Notes: a model not told the origin generated them from the sequence alone. Shown: positions 11,100 through 23,135, counted from the stretch's first letter. The stretch: 64,000 nt of DNA from Eonycteris spelaea (GCA_003508835.1 PUFA01000106.1:62001-126000); one strand, 5' to 3'. A program made the numbers and translations.

Positions 11100-12055
11100 G
11101 AAAACTTGGGCTAGGTGAAAGAGGAGAAATGGAAAAGTTCAGGAAAAAAAAGGAGGAAGGATTGGAGAATTTATTCCATAAAAATAAAAAAAAGTTTAAA
11201 ATGTTTAGAATGATGAATCAAAGTGAGAAATATTCATGTATACTTCAAGCTACCCAACCATTGCTCTCATGGATTTTTAAAATAACACAGTATAATGAAA
11301 AAAATGTTTATATAAAAATATTGTTAAAGAACACAGTTCAAGCAAGTGGAAACTTAGGTCCACACAAAAACCTTCACGGGGATGTTTATAGCAGATTTAT
11401 TTATAATTGTCCTAAGTTGGAAGCAACCAAGATGTCCTTCAGTAGACATATGGATAAACAAACTGTGATACATCCAGACAATGGAATATTATTCAGTACT
11501 AACAAACCAATGAGAAAAGAATGAATCATTTAAAAGGTGTTGGGGGAACTAATTTATGATATGAAGAAAATTAAAAAGTATTCCAACCTAATCTAACATT
11601 CACAGGTGAATGTGGATTAATGCTAGATGTACTAAATGTGAAAGGTAAAATATTCAAGATAATAAAACTAATGGAAAGAGCATATCTTTGTGACCCGAAG
11701 GAAAGAGTTCTTAAAACTTTAAAATGACAAACCAAATTATTTTAATCATACCCAAATTAAAGTTTTTTATTTAACAAGGAATAACATAGGAAAAAGATAA
11801 CAATCAGAATGAGAGAAATTATTTTCAGTGTCTAGAACCTTATAGGTTAATATTATAATATTATATAAGTTGATATCTATAATATGCAAGAATTCCTACA
11901 GAAATTATATAAAAAAATCCCAATGGAAAAACAGGCAAAAGAACAAGAGAATTTATAAAAGTAGAAATCTAAGAAAAATATGAAGACACACTCCCAGAAA
12001 TGAGAAATTTATATTACAAGAATACTGAGTTATCATTTTACACTATCGGACTGCA
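11100..12055 (+). mobile_element. L1M LINE fragments, ORF2, sense
   Basis: The first part (to about 11530) contains sense ORF2 3' sequence: 'ggaagcaaccaagatgtcct', 'gataaacaaactgtgataca' and 'caatggaatattattcagta'. The second part (about 11535-12055) starts with 'aaggtgttgggggaactaat' and goes on through 'gagcatatctttgtgaccc', 'ttcctacagaaattatataa' and 'aacaggcaaaagaacaagag'. This second part is upstream of the first in a normal L1, so either two insertions or a duplication placed them out of order. The 131-codon frame at 11129-11524 is a remnant of L1 or chance, not a host gene. Confidence 0.65.
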
Positions 12056-13025
12056 AAAAAAGTAGAAACCTAGGACCTGGGCGTGTGGGCCAGGTGGGGT
12101 TGCGGACACTGCTGGCACCAAGCTGACCATTGCGCCTGTTGCGTCGAGCAGCCTGGCAGTACTCGATCAAAATGTGTTTGCGTGTTTGCCACCTCTCCAT
12201 TCTCCCTGACAGATTTCTACCTGCTGCTTTAGAGCTGGGGTGCTGGTTGTCTTAATTTTGTACAGTTGGTGAATTAAGGAACATTGCTTGTTTACCATTG
12301 GGTTTCCTCACTTTGTCTTCTTTCCCCTCTTGCCATTCTGCCTCACCTCAAAAAGACATGCAGCTGCTGCATGCACTTGTTTTAATGCATCAGCTGATGG
12401 TCATTTTGGGTGTGTTGAAGAAGGAAACTTCGTTCAGTGCAAACAGCTCAACAGTGTTACAGTTCAATGAATAAGCAGCATGGCTGCAAAATCACCTGAC
12501 TGCCAGCTGCCCTGGAGAAAGGTGGGCCTGGGGCAAGGAGAGCCGTGAGATGTGTTTCAGCTCCAGTGGGGGAAAAACATACTGTTCTGTTTTTGGTGGA
12601 AAAGGACAGTATGTTCTGCTAGCCCAAGGGGAGCTGACTTACATAGACAGAAGGGCCTGCCCCTGATCCCTGATTGGTCCATCCTCGTGCAGATGAGGAC
12701 TCCAGATCCTCACAATTTGATTGGTCCAAAAAACACTGTCTTGATTGGTCAGCATATAGCTGCTTTGATTGATCAGTAAAGATGCTGATGGACATATAGG
12801 TGCAATACTGGATGGGGAAAGTCTCAGTCCTCTTGGTCGAAATACAATTCCAGGAACTTTACAAGGGCTGGCACCAAGGGCAGGAGCACAGTGCAGGTAG
12901 TCAGTTTGGTGCAGGCTTGTCCTGAATCACACTTTGCCTGAGGTTGCCTGCGTATAAATGCCCGCTAGGCTCTGGTTTCTACATTTGGGCCCGGTTAGCC
13001 ACCAGGAGCCCTTCTTGGTAGGTAT
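12056..13025 (+). mobile_element. Possible solitary LTR (class I ERV-like), unassigned
   Basis: This block is more GC-rich than its flanks. Between 12670 and 12775 it has three 'tgattggtc' motifs and one 'tgattgatc' (inverted CCAAT boxes), and near 12952 'gcgtataaatgcccgc' looks like a TATA box. Clustered CCAAT boxes upstream of a TATA box are common in ERV class I LTRs. I could not see clean TG...CA ends, a polyadenylation signal or a target duplication, nor any gag, pol or env remnant. Its first 400 bases could be a different element. It may instead be an ordinary regulatory sequence. Confidence 0.3.
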
Positions 13026-13849
13026 CTTCATTCTCAGGGTCCACGAATGGAAAATAGTGTTAGATATTTGTTGGAAGGATATTATTATCGTGTGGTACAG
13101 AACAAATCTGTTTAGTGGTAATGACCTCGTTGCTTAGTTTCAGATGAAAAACATTTCGAAGGTAATTTAGATCATATGGAAACTATTTCCAAAATAAGAG
13201 AGGCCACAAAATTTCAGTTGTTCTTTTAATTTGGCATGTAGGAAACTTTGCCATTCCTGGAGGACATGAAACCTGTAGAGGTTGTTTTTATTTTGCTCTG
13301 AACAGTAGGTATATGTGAGCAGAATAGATTAACTTCATAGATTCTTGCATTGTGTCAATTTAAAGTCACTGTAACCGGAAATATGATTTTTATAAGAGAA
13401 AAATATATGTAGTGCCTCAGATAATGCTGATGTCAGTGTCGCTTTCACCGATAGTGGGCAGCAGTCTGGGGCTGAAGCGGTTCTGCTGCCCTGCTTCACT
13501 CAAGGACCAGGCGCCTGCAGAGTCCATGTTGCTTCGCTCTCTTCTCGAACATTTCTGGTTAAACCTGTGTCACCGCCATGGACACATTTCCGCTCATCTG
13601 AGGGGGGAGGACAAAGAGGAGGACGAGCAGCATGGCTCTCCAGCCATGATAGCTAAACGTTTTCCCCATCACTTGTGTTCGTGTTCCCTTAGTCTGAATG
13701 TTCTCACGTGGTCACCCCCAGCCTCATGGAAACTGGGAAATGCCTTTTTCTGAGTGGCTAGATCTTTGTTATTGTGTGTGGCAGAGACTGGTTAGCTGTT
13801 CAGCAAACCCATTTCCTAACTTCAACTAATTTACAATAGAAAAGGTAAA
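13026..13849. other. Unassigned sequence
   Basis: No recognised repeat. The 113-codon plus frame at 13412-13753 has no similarity I know. Confidence 0.35.
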
Positions 13850-14255
13850 AGATTGTGGATGTGGGGCAGCTAATGGTCTGAAATGCCTTACATTATTCGT
13901 TGTGAGGTTGGGTATAAAAGCAAGTTCCAGCCATCTACACAAAACCCATCTTAAATATGAATACACAAAATGTGAAAGGTAAAAGAATAGAAAATGATGT
14001 TTCATACGAACACTAATCAAATGATAACCAGAATGGCTGCATTGAAATCAGATAAAGTAGACCTTAGAACAAGGAATATTAGTATTCAAATAGTATGAAA
14101 GAGATATTTCATACTGCTAAAGGGGCCAATTCATGAAGAGAATATAGAAATCTTAAATGTATAGTCAACAAATAACAGCTTCAAAGTACATGAAATAAAA
14201 GCTGATTGAATTGTAAGAAAAATCAGAAATCCAAATTATATTTGGTTAAAAAAAA
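13850..14255 (+). mobile_element. L1M LINE fragment, early ORF2, sense
   Basis: 'acaccagaatggctgcattg'-like text at about 14026, 'gataaagtagaccttagaac', 'aaggggccaattcatgaaga' and 'cagcttcaaagtacatgaaa' follow the sense L1 ORF2 segment just after the endonuclease region. Diverged, no frame kept. Confidence 0.65.
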
Positions 14256-14269
14256 AATGCATTCTTTTT

Positions 14270-14510
14270 CCTATGGTCAGGAGCCAACCAATGAAATCTT
14301 CTCTCATCACTTCCATTAGCTTTTTTCCGTTTACACTTTTGGGGTCATATCCAGGCAATGGTGGCTCAGACCAGTGTCAGGAAAGCTGAGTTTTTTTCTA
14401 GTCATTTTACAGTTTCAGGTCTGAGGTTTAAGTCTTCAATCCACTTTGAGTTGCTTTTTGTATATGGAGTGATAGGTCCAGTTTCACTCTTCTGCATGTT
14501 GTCCAAGAAT
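14270..14510 (-). mobile_element. L1M LINE fragment, late ORF2, antisense
   Basis: 'ttggggtcatatccaggcaa', 'ttttacagtttcaggtctga', 'cttcaatccactttgagttg' and 'atatggagtgataggtccag' are antisense ORF2 blocks in order. With the sense fragment on its left, it forms a tail-to-tail pair of different ORF2 regions, so it is best read as two separate insertions. Confidence 0.7.
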
Positions 14511-14599
14511 GACAGTAGGGCAGGGAAGGGCTATGGAAGGCATCGTATTTGGAAAGGAATGTTCTTTGTTCACAGGAGCCGTGATCAGTGCTAAAAAGG

Positions 14600-15014
14600 T
14601 ATCATAAGGACCATACAAAAAACTTAATAACGATAAGCTTTTATTGACATGCTCACTGAAATCTCCACAAAATATTGCAGAGGTGTTTTAAAGACCTAAG
14701 TAAATAGAGAGATGCACCCACTCTCGTTATGGGTCCTCACTGTGGCACCCACGCAGCCAGAGCACTGTTGGGAACGTACCTGCTGACTCTGCTTGAGAAA
14801 AGAGAGAACGCAGTGTGATGCTCGGCGCTCACACTTCTGCTGCACAGTGGCTCGTGTTGCTTCTGCTGCATTCACTAGCCGAGCCACGGGCCAAGTTTAT
14901 TTTAAAGGACACAAAGAAAGGGGCTCTTTCCCTAGGAAGGAGCACCAGATATCGAACAATAATACACTCTATCATTTCAATGTGTACGTATATTTTTTGG
15001 TGTGTAGCATGTTT
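14600..15014 (-). other. Unassigned block, weakly LTR-like on the minus strand
   Basis: GC content rises between 14700 and 14930. Read on the minus strand, 'tttaaaataaacttggcccg' contains an AATAAA followed by a CA/G-rich stretch, which would fit the R-U5 part of an LTR. No pairing ends or internal retroviral genes were seen. Overlapping open frames of 63-106 codons on both strands are not recognisable. Confidence 0.2.
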
Positions 15015-15016
15015 GT

Positions 15017-15033
15017 ATACACACACACACACT
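15017..15033. repeat. (CA)n microsatellite
   Basis: About eight CA units just before the L1 3' end at 15.05 kb. Confidence 0.85.
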
Positions 15034-15049
15034 GAAGAGATCGCGACAG

Positions 15050-16553
15050 TCAAGCTAATTAACATAGTCTTCACCTTAGATAGTTATTTTTTTTTTATGT
15101 GTGTGTTGAGATCATTTAAGATTTACTATCAGTAAATTTCAGGTGTAACACATAGTATTATTAACTGTAGTCACCATGCCGTACGTTAGATCTCCAGAAA
15201 TTATTCATCGTGCATAACTGAAACTTTGTACCCTTTGGCTAAAATCTCCCCATTGTATCTTCCCCCATCCCTGGTAAAACCACCATTTTAGTCTCTGTTC
15301 ACTGGGTTTGAGTTTTTAAGATTCCACATATGAGACCATACATTTTTGACTTTCTGTGCCCAGCTTATTTCATGTAGCATAATGTCATCCAGGTTTATTC
15401 ATGTTGACACAATGACAGGATTTTCTTCTTTATAAAGCTGAATAGTACTCCATTGTGTATATATACTGCATTTTTTAAAATCCATTTATCCCTCAGTAGA
15501 CACTTAAGTCTTCACATCGTGGCTATTATAAATCATGATGCAATGAGCATGGACGTGTAGATATTTCTTCATGATACCGATTCCATTTCCTTTGGATATT
15601 AACCCAGAACAAGATTACTGGATCATATGGTTGTTCTATTTTTAGTTTTTTGAGGCACCTCCATACTCATCCATACTGGCTGAACCAATTTGTATTCCCA
15701 CCAATAGTGCACAAGGGTTCCCTTTTCTCCACATCCTCATCAACACTTGTGAACTCTTGTCTTTTTGATAATAGCCATTCGGACAGATGTGAGAAGATGT
15801 CTCGCTGTGGTTTTGATTTGCATTTCCCTGATGATTGGTAATATTGAGCACCTTTTCATATAACTATAGGCCATTTGTATGTCTTCTTTTGAGAAATGTC
15901 TATTCAGGGTTTGCCGTGTTTTAATTGGGTCGTTTTTTATTATTTTTTTTGCTCTTGAGTTGTTTGACTTTCTTATATATCTTGGACACTGACTCCTTAT
16001 CAGATTTATGGTTTGCAAATATTTTTGCCCATTCCGTAGGTTGTCTCTTCACTCTGTGGATCGTTTCCTTTGCCGTGCAGAAGCTTGTTAGTTTTATGTA
16101 ATCCAATTTTACTTTTATTTCCTGTGCTTTGGTGTCATATCCAGAAATCATTCCAAGACCAACATCATGAAGCTTTTTCCCTGTTTTCATCTGGTAATTT
16201 TACAGTTTTCTATCTTACATTTAAATCTTTAATTCATCTTAAGTCGATCTTGCATATGGTATGAAATAAGGATCCAGTTTCATTTTTCTGAACGTATATA
16301 TCTAGTTTTCCCAACACCATTTATTGAAAAAACTGTCCTTTCCCCATGGTGTGATCTTGGCACCTTCCTGAAGATCAATTTACTGTAAATGTGTGAATTT
16401 TCTTCTGAGATTTCTATCTCTTCCATTGGTCTATATGTCTGTTTTATGTCAGTACTGTGTTCTTTTGATTACGGTAGTTTTGAGTATATTTTTAAATCAG
16501 ATAGTGCAATGCTTCCACCTTTGTCCTTTTTGGCTTGAGATTGCTTTGGCTAT
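15050..16553 (-). mobile_element. L1M LINE, 3' UTR and ORF2 3' half (main part of a 5'-inverted copy)
   Basis: The plus strand is antisense L1: 3' UTR blocks 'gttagatctccagaaattat', 'gttcactgggtttgagtttt' and 'gattccacatatgagaccat', then ORF2 blocks 'tagtactccattgtgtatat', 'actggatcatatggttgttc', 'ttttgatttgcatttccctg', 'ttcatctggtaattttacag', 'ccaacaccatttattgaaaa' and, at the 5' end, 'ttgagattgctttggctata'. It is interrupted by many stops. The next 670 bases are ORF2 in the opposite direction, which makes the whole a 5'-inverted insertion. Open frames here (for example 15740-16018 minus) are remains of ORF2. Confidence 0.85.
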
Positions 16554-17222
16554 AATGAAGGATAAAAATCATAGATCATATCAACGGATGCAGGAAAAGC
16601 ACTTGACAAAATTCAGTACCGTTTTATGATAAAAACTCTTGAGAAATGGCAAACTCAGCTATAGAAGGGATGTGTCTTGACATAATGGCCACCTAAGACA
16701 AGCCCACAGCTACCACCGTACTCAGTGGTGAAAAGCTGAGAGCTGCCCCTCCAAGATCAGGCAAGACAAGGACGCTCACTCTCACCGCTTCTGTTCAGTA
16801 CAGTGCTGGAATTCCTGACCAAACGACAAGGCAAGAAAAATAAATAAAAGGCATTTAAATCAGAGAGGAAGAAGGTAGATTGTCCCTGTTCACAGATGAC
16901 ATGATCTTATACATACAGAATGCCCTGAAGACTCCATCAGAGAACTGTGAGAACTAGTAAATGGATTCAGGAAAATCGCAGAGACAAAATCAACGCACAA
17001 AAATTACTCAGATTTCTCTATACTAACAACGACCCATCTGAAAAAGAAATTGAGAAAACAATGCCATTTTGAACAACGTCAGAAATACTTTGGAATAAAT
17101 TTAAGCATGGAGGTGAAGGATCTGCAAATTGAAAACTATGCAACATATTGATGAAAGAAATTGAGATACAAATAAATGGAAAGAGATTTTGTGTTCATAG
17201 ATTAGAAGAGTCAGTTTCCTCT
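16554..17222 (+). mobile_element. Inverted 5' segment of the same L1 (ORF2 reverse-transcriptase region, sense)
   Basis: From 16556 the plus strand turns to sense ORF2: 'gatgcaggaaaagcacttga', 'tgacaagcccacag'-like text near 16700, 'caagacaaggacgctcactc', 'cagatgacatgatcttatac', 'ggaataaatttaagcatgga' and 'aaataaatggaaagagattt'. It ends close to the ORF2 position at which the minus-strand part begins, missing only an estimated 100-150 bases. That is the signature of twin priming during L1 insertion. Confidence 0.8.
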
Positions 17223-18024
17223 TAACCACTTGTTTTTGTAAGTACCCTGATAGGGAAGTGAAACAAAAGTTTGAGCAGATCTGCCTTTTTTGATCTTCTT
17301 CAACCTTGGGAATGTCATTTCTTTGTTGTCGTATTTCTTAGAACATGATTAAAAGCTTTCTGCTTTGGTAAGGGGTTTTAAAAATTGGTAGGTGATTCTG
17401 TGCTTTTTTTCCCCACAATATTCTTATATCTTTATGATTTCCCCCCAGGTTACCGTAGTTTAAAGATCCCTCTTTCTGTCTTTTAAATACGTTAAACTGC
17501 ATTTTTATTTATCTTCATTTTCTGGTTCTCTTAATTGTCAACCTACAGCAACATTTTTTTACAAATAAAATTCACTTTTTGTACAAAATTTTTAAAATTA
17601 AAATAATTATTCAAATATAGGGTGACCCCAAGACTCTCTTTCAAAGAGTGGGAGAGAAGAAAACTTTGGCAGGAAAGCCCCGTGCAAAGCAAGTCCTTCT
17701 TCCTGGAAAACTGTGGGTATTAGCAATTTCTGATGTTTTCATTAGTTCAAAGAAAATACCAAAGTCATCCTTCTGTGGTTTTGTCCTTTTTGACTTGAAT
17801 CTGAGTTTCCATTTTTCTGGGCAGCCGCTTCTTGCTTGGTACTTTACACTGGCAGGTGTGCCGGGCCCCTGAAGAAAATCTTGAATGAAACAGCCCTGGT
17901 ATTAGATAACTGGGAGTCGCTAATCCTTTTACAAAACTGATTCACGAGTGATCTTTGTAAATGATGTCCCTGTCCACCTATGGACATTCTATCCACAAGG
18001 TCAGCTGGTTTTACTAAGTCATAA
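17223..18024. other. Unassigned sequence
   Basis: No recognised repeat. The 74-codon plus frame at 17648-17872 has no known similarity. Confidence 0.35.
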
Positions 18025-18270
18025 ATCTGATAGATCACTTCCCTGCTTAAAACTCTCAGGCTCTCTCTTGCCGGGGCTGTCCAAGCTCCTCCTCGGGCCG
18101 TGCTCAGCTCTCCATCTCCCTGCAATGGGGTCTCCTCTGCGATTAGACTCCTCAGATGTTTGCCTCAGAGTTTGTGGTCCAGCTACGTCTGGGTGCCTGC
18201 AGATCGCCGCACGGCTCCTTTCACCTCTGAACTTGTGCTTGTTGGTTTTAGGAGGTCTTTCCCATTGGAC
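18025..18270 (+). mobile_element. L2-like LINE fragment
   Basis: 'gatcacttccctgcttaaaa' then 'ctgtccaagctcctcctcgg' resembles the L2 segment 'tgatcacttccctgcttaaaactctccaatggc...aagtccaagctcc'. The rest is GC-rich and less clear. Confidence 0.4.
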
Positions 18271-18714
18271 TAACAAAAACTATTAATCAAAGTCATCTAT
18301 TTAGTCTACATAATATTTGAATTATCTCGGCTCAAGCCCACAGCTCTATATTCCGTTTCTGAATGTGTAAGGTCAAGGGCAGTATTTCAGAAAGTTTACT
18401 TCGAGTGTCTTATTTTTTTATGCTGACTCTGAGGCTCAGTTCCTGGTCTGTGGATGCTCTTTCACTCATGGCTCACTTCCCGGACTGCTGTCTTCCCTTT
18501 GCTCCATAAATACAGATATAGGAAAAAAAAAAAAATCACTTTTCTTGGATTTCCTCTAAACCTAAAAAAAAAAAAAAAAAATTGTGTGTATAGCAGACTT
18601 TATCTTAGTCTAGAAAATAGAAAGCATTTAAATTGAAACAACATATACCTAAGCATAGAATTTATGGGGTATCTGATAATAACATGTCAACATTTTCAGG
18701 AACTGTCAAAGTGT
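18271..18714. other. Unassigned sequence with two poly-A runs
   Basis: A-runs at about 18522-18535 and 18564-18581. No gene seen; the 60-codon frame crosses both runs. Confidence 0.4.
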
Positions 18715-19170
18715 TTCTTAGCAGCTGAGACCTGTCAGCAATGTACCGGAGTTCCAGTTCCTCGTGTTATTGCCAACCCTGGGTCTGTTTTGTTTTTCTC
18801 ATTATAGAAATCCCAGCGGGTGTGAAGTGGTATCTCACTGAAGTTTTGATTTCATTTCCCAAAAACCAGCGATGCTGAGCAGCTTTTCATGTGCTTGTTG
18901 GTCGCTAGTTTATCGTCTTTGGAAAATGGCCTATTCAAGTCCTTCGCCCACATTTTAATTGGGTTGCATGCCTTGTGCTTGTTGAATTGTAAGAGTTCTT
19001 TATATATTATGGGCGCTAGTCCCTTGTTAGATATATGAATATATATGCAAACACTATCCCATTATGTAGATTGACTTTTTACATTCTTGTCTTTTGGTGC
19101 ACAAAAGGTTTCAGTTTCAATTAAGTACAATTTGTCAGTTCTTTCTTTTGTTCACACTTTTAGTGATGTG
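18715..19170 (-). mobile_element. L1M LINE fragment, ORF2 end, antisense
   Basis: 'gtgtgaagtggtatctcact', 'gctgagcagcttttcatgtg', 'ctattcaagtccttcgccca', 'agagttctttatatattatg', 'agtcccttgttagatatatg' and 'acaaaaggtttcagtttcaa' run in antisense ORF2 order. Confidence 0.8.
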
Positions 19171-19290
19171 TGTGTGTGTGCGTGTATGTGTGTGTGTATA
19201 TATACGTACATATATGTATGTGTGTATATACATATATGGTAAATATGTATGTTTAATACATATATAATTATATATGAAATATTTTTTTTG
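19168..19290. repeat. TG/TA microsatellite cluster
   Basis: A (TG)n run (about 19169-19196) passes into TATATACGTACATATATG-type sequence. It adjoins the L1M fragment on its left. Confidence 0.8.
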
Positions 19291-21959
19291 CATTAAACAT
19301 ACTACATTGTGAATTTATTGTTTCGTGGAAGAAGTTATTTGGATTTAAATAGACAGCTGGCCCCACAACATGAAAATCACTACTATAAGCATAATTTCTT
19401 CACAAAGCATCAAGTTAGGGAAGAAGGAAGACTTGTGAATCATTTCGAAGAATCATTTCATTTTCTCACTGAATTGCAGTCTTTCTGAGATTACAATAGT
19501 CTCTTAAAACCTGCTTTCTAATTTTAGTGTTGCCACATAAGTAAAAGAAAATGATAGTCAACAACGATGTTGACGTTTCACTATTCCATTAATAGAAACC
19601 TTTAACTAAGAAATTCAGGCATCATTAGCTGTCCTCCGATGAAGATTTATTTGTGGTTAGGTAAGCCAGATATTTAAGGCAGTGTCCAAATGATGTGGAA
19701 AGTGTTCGTGTGTAAAACTCCATGAAATCACATGTAAATTAGCTACTTTGAGAAGAAGAAAAAAACTACGGTTGATTGCCTTTGTAGTATTAGTTAGTTA
19801 ATTTCGTGGAAGGCATTAGGCAACACAGAACAAATCTGTTGCTGAGAAGTCAAGCGCTCCACCTTTCACAACTGTGTGTGTCTCCGTGTATCGCTTTTGT
19901 CCTTTATGAAAGCGTTTATTGTGTGATCACTTTGTAATAGGCAGCATTCCAGTGCCTATATATACTGAAAAGTTCTTTATTTCTTTTGAGCTTTCATTCT
20001 AATGGTAAAGACAAATATATTTACAAAAAAAAAAAATCTAAACTAGATAAGAAGAAAATATATATGGAAAGTGTTCATAAGTGTTTAAAAACAAAGTACC
20101 TTGGTCTCGTTTTGAGGGGGGAGCTGTAGACCCCCTTCATTTAAGCCATAGCTTAGCAAACTTGGTGGTTAGTGACTTTCAATACTTGTCTTTTGCTTAT
20201 ATTTCTTAAAACTGAGTTGACACTAAGTAGCTGCCAGAGCTAAGGTGTGACATTATCACAAACACAATGGCAACAGCGTTGCCTGCGTCGCATCCCAGGG
20301 ATTGGCTCTCCTGGCCAGGGGAGTGATACATGCCCACTTAGAACTGAACCGTCTTTTGTCAGGCCGGGAGAGAAAGCACTGGCATTGCCAGGAGGTGCTC
20401 CGGGCAGACGTCATTTGGGTTCTCTAATTTAATAGGGTGCAAATAGATCCTAAAATTAAAAACCCAGTCCTCTGTTTATTTCTTCTGTTTGGGAAGCAGT
20501 CAATAAGCCCCACAAAACATGAGCTCTGTGCTGTGTTTCCAATGTCAGCGGCCCCTGTCGCCAACTTCTGCTTGCTATGAAAGGATTCCATTGACTTTTA
20601 CCAACCCAAAACACAGAAGACCGACTATCCAGGAACCCCACTTATTTTCAGTTATGGCTTCTTCTGTTTCCATATTTAAAAACAAAAAGTCTTTCTTACC
20701 TCTGGTTTTCCAGTTTAGCCAGGTCTTCAATTTTACTAACAATAATGTGTTTATATGGTGTTTCAACCCAAAGGAAGCCCAGTTCCTTATGTGAATATAT
20801 ACATAGTCTCTCCTTCTTCTCCTAACCTTCCCATCCCACAACCCTATACACACAAATCACGTCACTCATGAAATATGAGCTCTCAAGGGTGGAGTGTGCT
20901 CGATGCTGAAACAGCATATGGCATTGGGTACTGTGATTGACTTCATATGGGGCTGCTGACAGACACAGCAGGAAAAAAAAAAATCCATTGAAATAGAACA
21001 AAGCAAGGAATTAAAAAGAAATGTATATTTTCTACTTTAGGATTCAAAGGGAAAATTATTAGCTATTATTAGCTAAAGATAAGAATGAAAAGAAGAAATC
21101 ACATTAGTTGGCAAAAATAGCATAAAAACTAGACTTTTATAATTGTGGTATGTAATATAAATTTTGAGGAAAATACATTTAAATTATCAACTATTTCTTG
21201 GAACCTTAGATTAAGTAGATAGTGTGTCTTATGGCTACCAAATTGGTTGAATTAGATTCTGATTGGAATTCTAAAAATATGAAGAACAATTAATAAGAAA
21301 GGTAATGAAAATTCAGCAAAGCAAATTTTACGGTAGCAGGGAGTTATACTGGATTCCTGATTATAACACTGATCTTGGATTTGTGTAGTGAAGGCATTAA
21401 AATAAACACAGGCCGGAATCACGATTTTTAGACAAGGCCCAACACACACACATTCACACCTATCAGGCAAACACCCTCCTTCAAAAGTGACAGAGCCACA
21501 AGGCAGGATCATTCCTGTCCGCGTTGTGTTCAACAACCAAAGCTCAAATAAAACGCATCCGCTACAGAAGGAATGAAGGAGAACCATTCGATTTATCGTC
21601 CTTAAGCACGGCTTCCGGTACAGCCATGTGCTCATAAGCAGTGTCAGTGACCACGTAGTGCATGTCGAAATGAATAACACGTCAGCATCCTAGCAGTAAG
21701 CTTTATCGTATGACAGCATAATTGTTCTTGTCTTGTATCATCTCCCACTCTTCTTGATACCCTTCATGCCATTAGACAGGGAAACAGTCTGACCCTGCAT
21801 GCTAGGAAAACAAATGGCAAGTCTACTCTCCATTCTGCTACTTTATGCACTTTGGTTTTTAGAAGTTGCTCTGTCTCATAATTTGGTTTTGCACGTTATC
21901 TGTTGTGTTATGCCTCGGCTAACATTAACATTTCAGAAAGTCACAGGTGCACAGCGTCT
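19291..21959. other. Unassigned sequence, no gene seen
   Basis: No repeat was recognised over about 2.7 kb. Frames of up to 142 codons (minus, 21252-21680) show no domain I know. A short minus-strand pseudo-exon (20700-20735) begins with TAA in the frame needed by the other exon candidates and was rejected. Confidence 0.35.
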
Positions 21960-22125
21960 TGGTTTTCAGATGTACACGGAGCTTAGAGGGCATTCAGTTC
22001 AGTGCCTGAGTGAAGTCCATAGAAGGCAGATAACTGTCCCAAGTTCACCAGTGAATTAGGGCCACCGAACAGGGACTGAGCCCAGGTTTTCTGTCTTCCT
22101 ATTCCGAGCTCTTTGACAGACACTC
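21960..22125 (-). mobile_element. MIR-like SINE fragment
   Basis: 'aaggcagataactgtcccaa', 'gttcaccagtgaattagggc', 'ggactgagcccaggttttct' and 'ccgagctctttgac' resemble the reverse complement of MIR or MIR3 (aagtgacttgcccaaggtcac ... ggactcgaacccaggt ... gctctttccac). Confidence 0.45.
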
Positions 22126-23135
22126 TTGATGTGCCTGTTAACTTTTTCTCTTTATAGATTTTATTGAGAACCAAACAGTAGGAGAACCAAACCAGTAATC
22201 TCTGTGATTTATTCAACATCTCCTGTGATGTACATGTGTGTGTTTACATGTATATTTATATCCTCTGAACTGGATGTAATGAATAAGTTTGTATATTCAA
22301 TGAATGAATATTTTCTTCTTTAGTTTCTTCTGTATTTTTTAATATTTTGTATCACAGAGCCATTATTACTTTTTGGCTTGAAAAAATAGAACTCTTAAAA
22401 TGATTTTCCCTTTTTTTCTCTATAATATGGGAGCGGTAGTTAGTAGGAACATAAAAATTTGTTTACTGATGAAAGAAATAAATTATTTTTAGACATTCTG
22501 TTTAGGGTGGATATTTTCAGAATTTGTGTGTTCTTGGCTCTAGGTCATGCAGAGATTTTACAGTAGGCCAACACAAATAGGGGACACCCTCTATGTCCTC
22601 AGCACGGGAGGAGCCTCACATGGTGTAGGGTCGACGCCCACAGAAGTGGCACCAAGTCCAAATCATGCACAGGACTGTGGCAGACTCCTTTCGAACGGGG
22701 CCGACATTGATAGGCACCGGCTCCTAAGTTTGTTTGGGGTCGGGGGAGTTCTGAGCCACATCGATACTAATAATCACACAGTGGACACAGTCCTGACTTC
22801 AGACGAGTCCCTCCGGGTCAAAGCAGGACCCAGACCAGTGAGTCAGAGGAGAGACAGGCAGCAGGAAAGGGAAGAGGACAGTAAAAGGGAAGTGATAGGA
22901 AATAACGTTCTCCCTACCCCATCCTTCCTCCTTTACTCAGCCTCTCTGTTGGCGCAAGTCGTGGGTCCAGGGCAGCCCTCCAGCCGCAGAGGGCAGAGCA
23001 GTCCAGAGGCCTGGACAAACACCGAGAGGTGTGGGGATAGAAAAGCGTTTGGAGGACTGCAGCACTGCAAGGAAAATCCAGGTCAGGGAGCCACACCAGC
23101 CTCGCCAGGTAGTAGAATTCGGTGCCAGACCTCAC
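22126..23135. other. Unassigned sequence with the longest open frame (224 codons)
   Basis: The plus frame at 22547-23221 is the longest in the window but has no recognisable domain, signal peptide or membrane segment. It is rich in Ser, Gly, Arg and Pro, as expected of a chance frame in GC-rich DNA. The ATG at 22547 has a pyrimidine at -3, a poor context. No gene is called. Confidence 0.35.

Noticed and set aside
15740..16190. Overlapping minus frames of 89-92 codons
   Set aside because: They are broken L1 ORF2, not host genes.
20700..20735. 36-nt minus-strand pseudo-exon with a gtaagaaag donor
   Set aside because: In the phase set by the other candidates it starts with a TAA stop, and its acceptor is weak.
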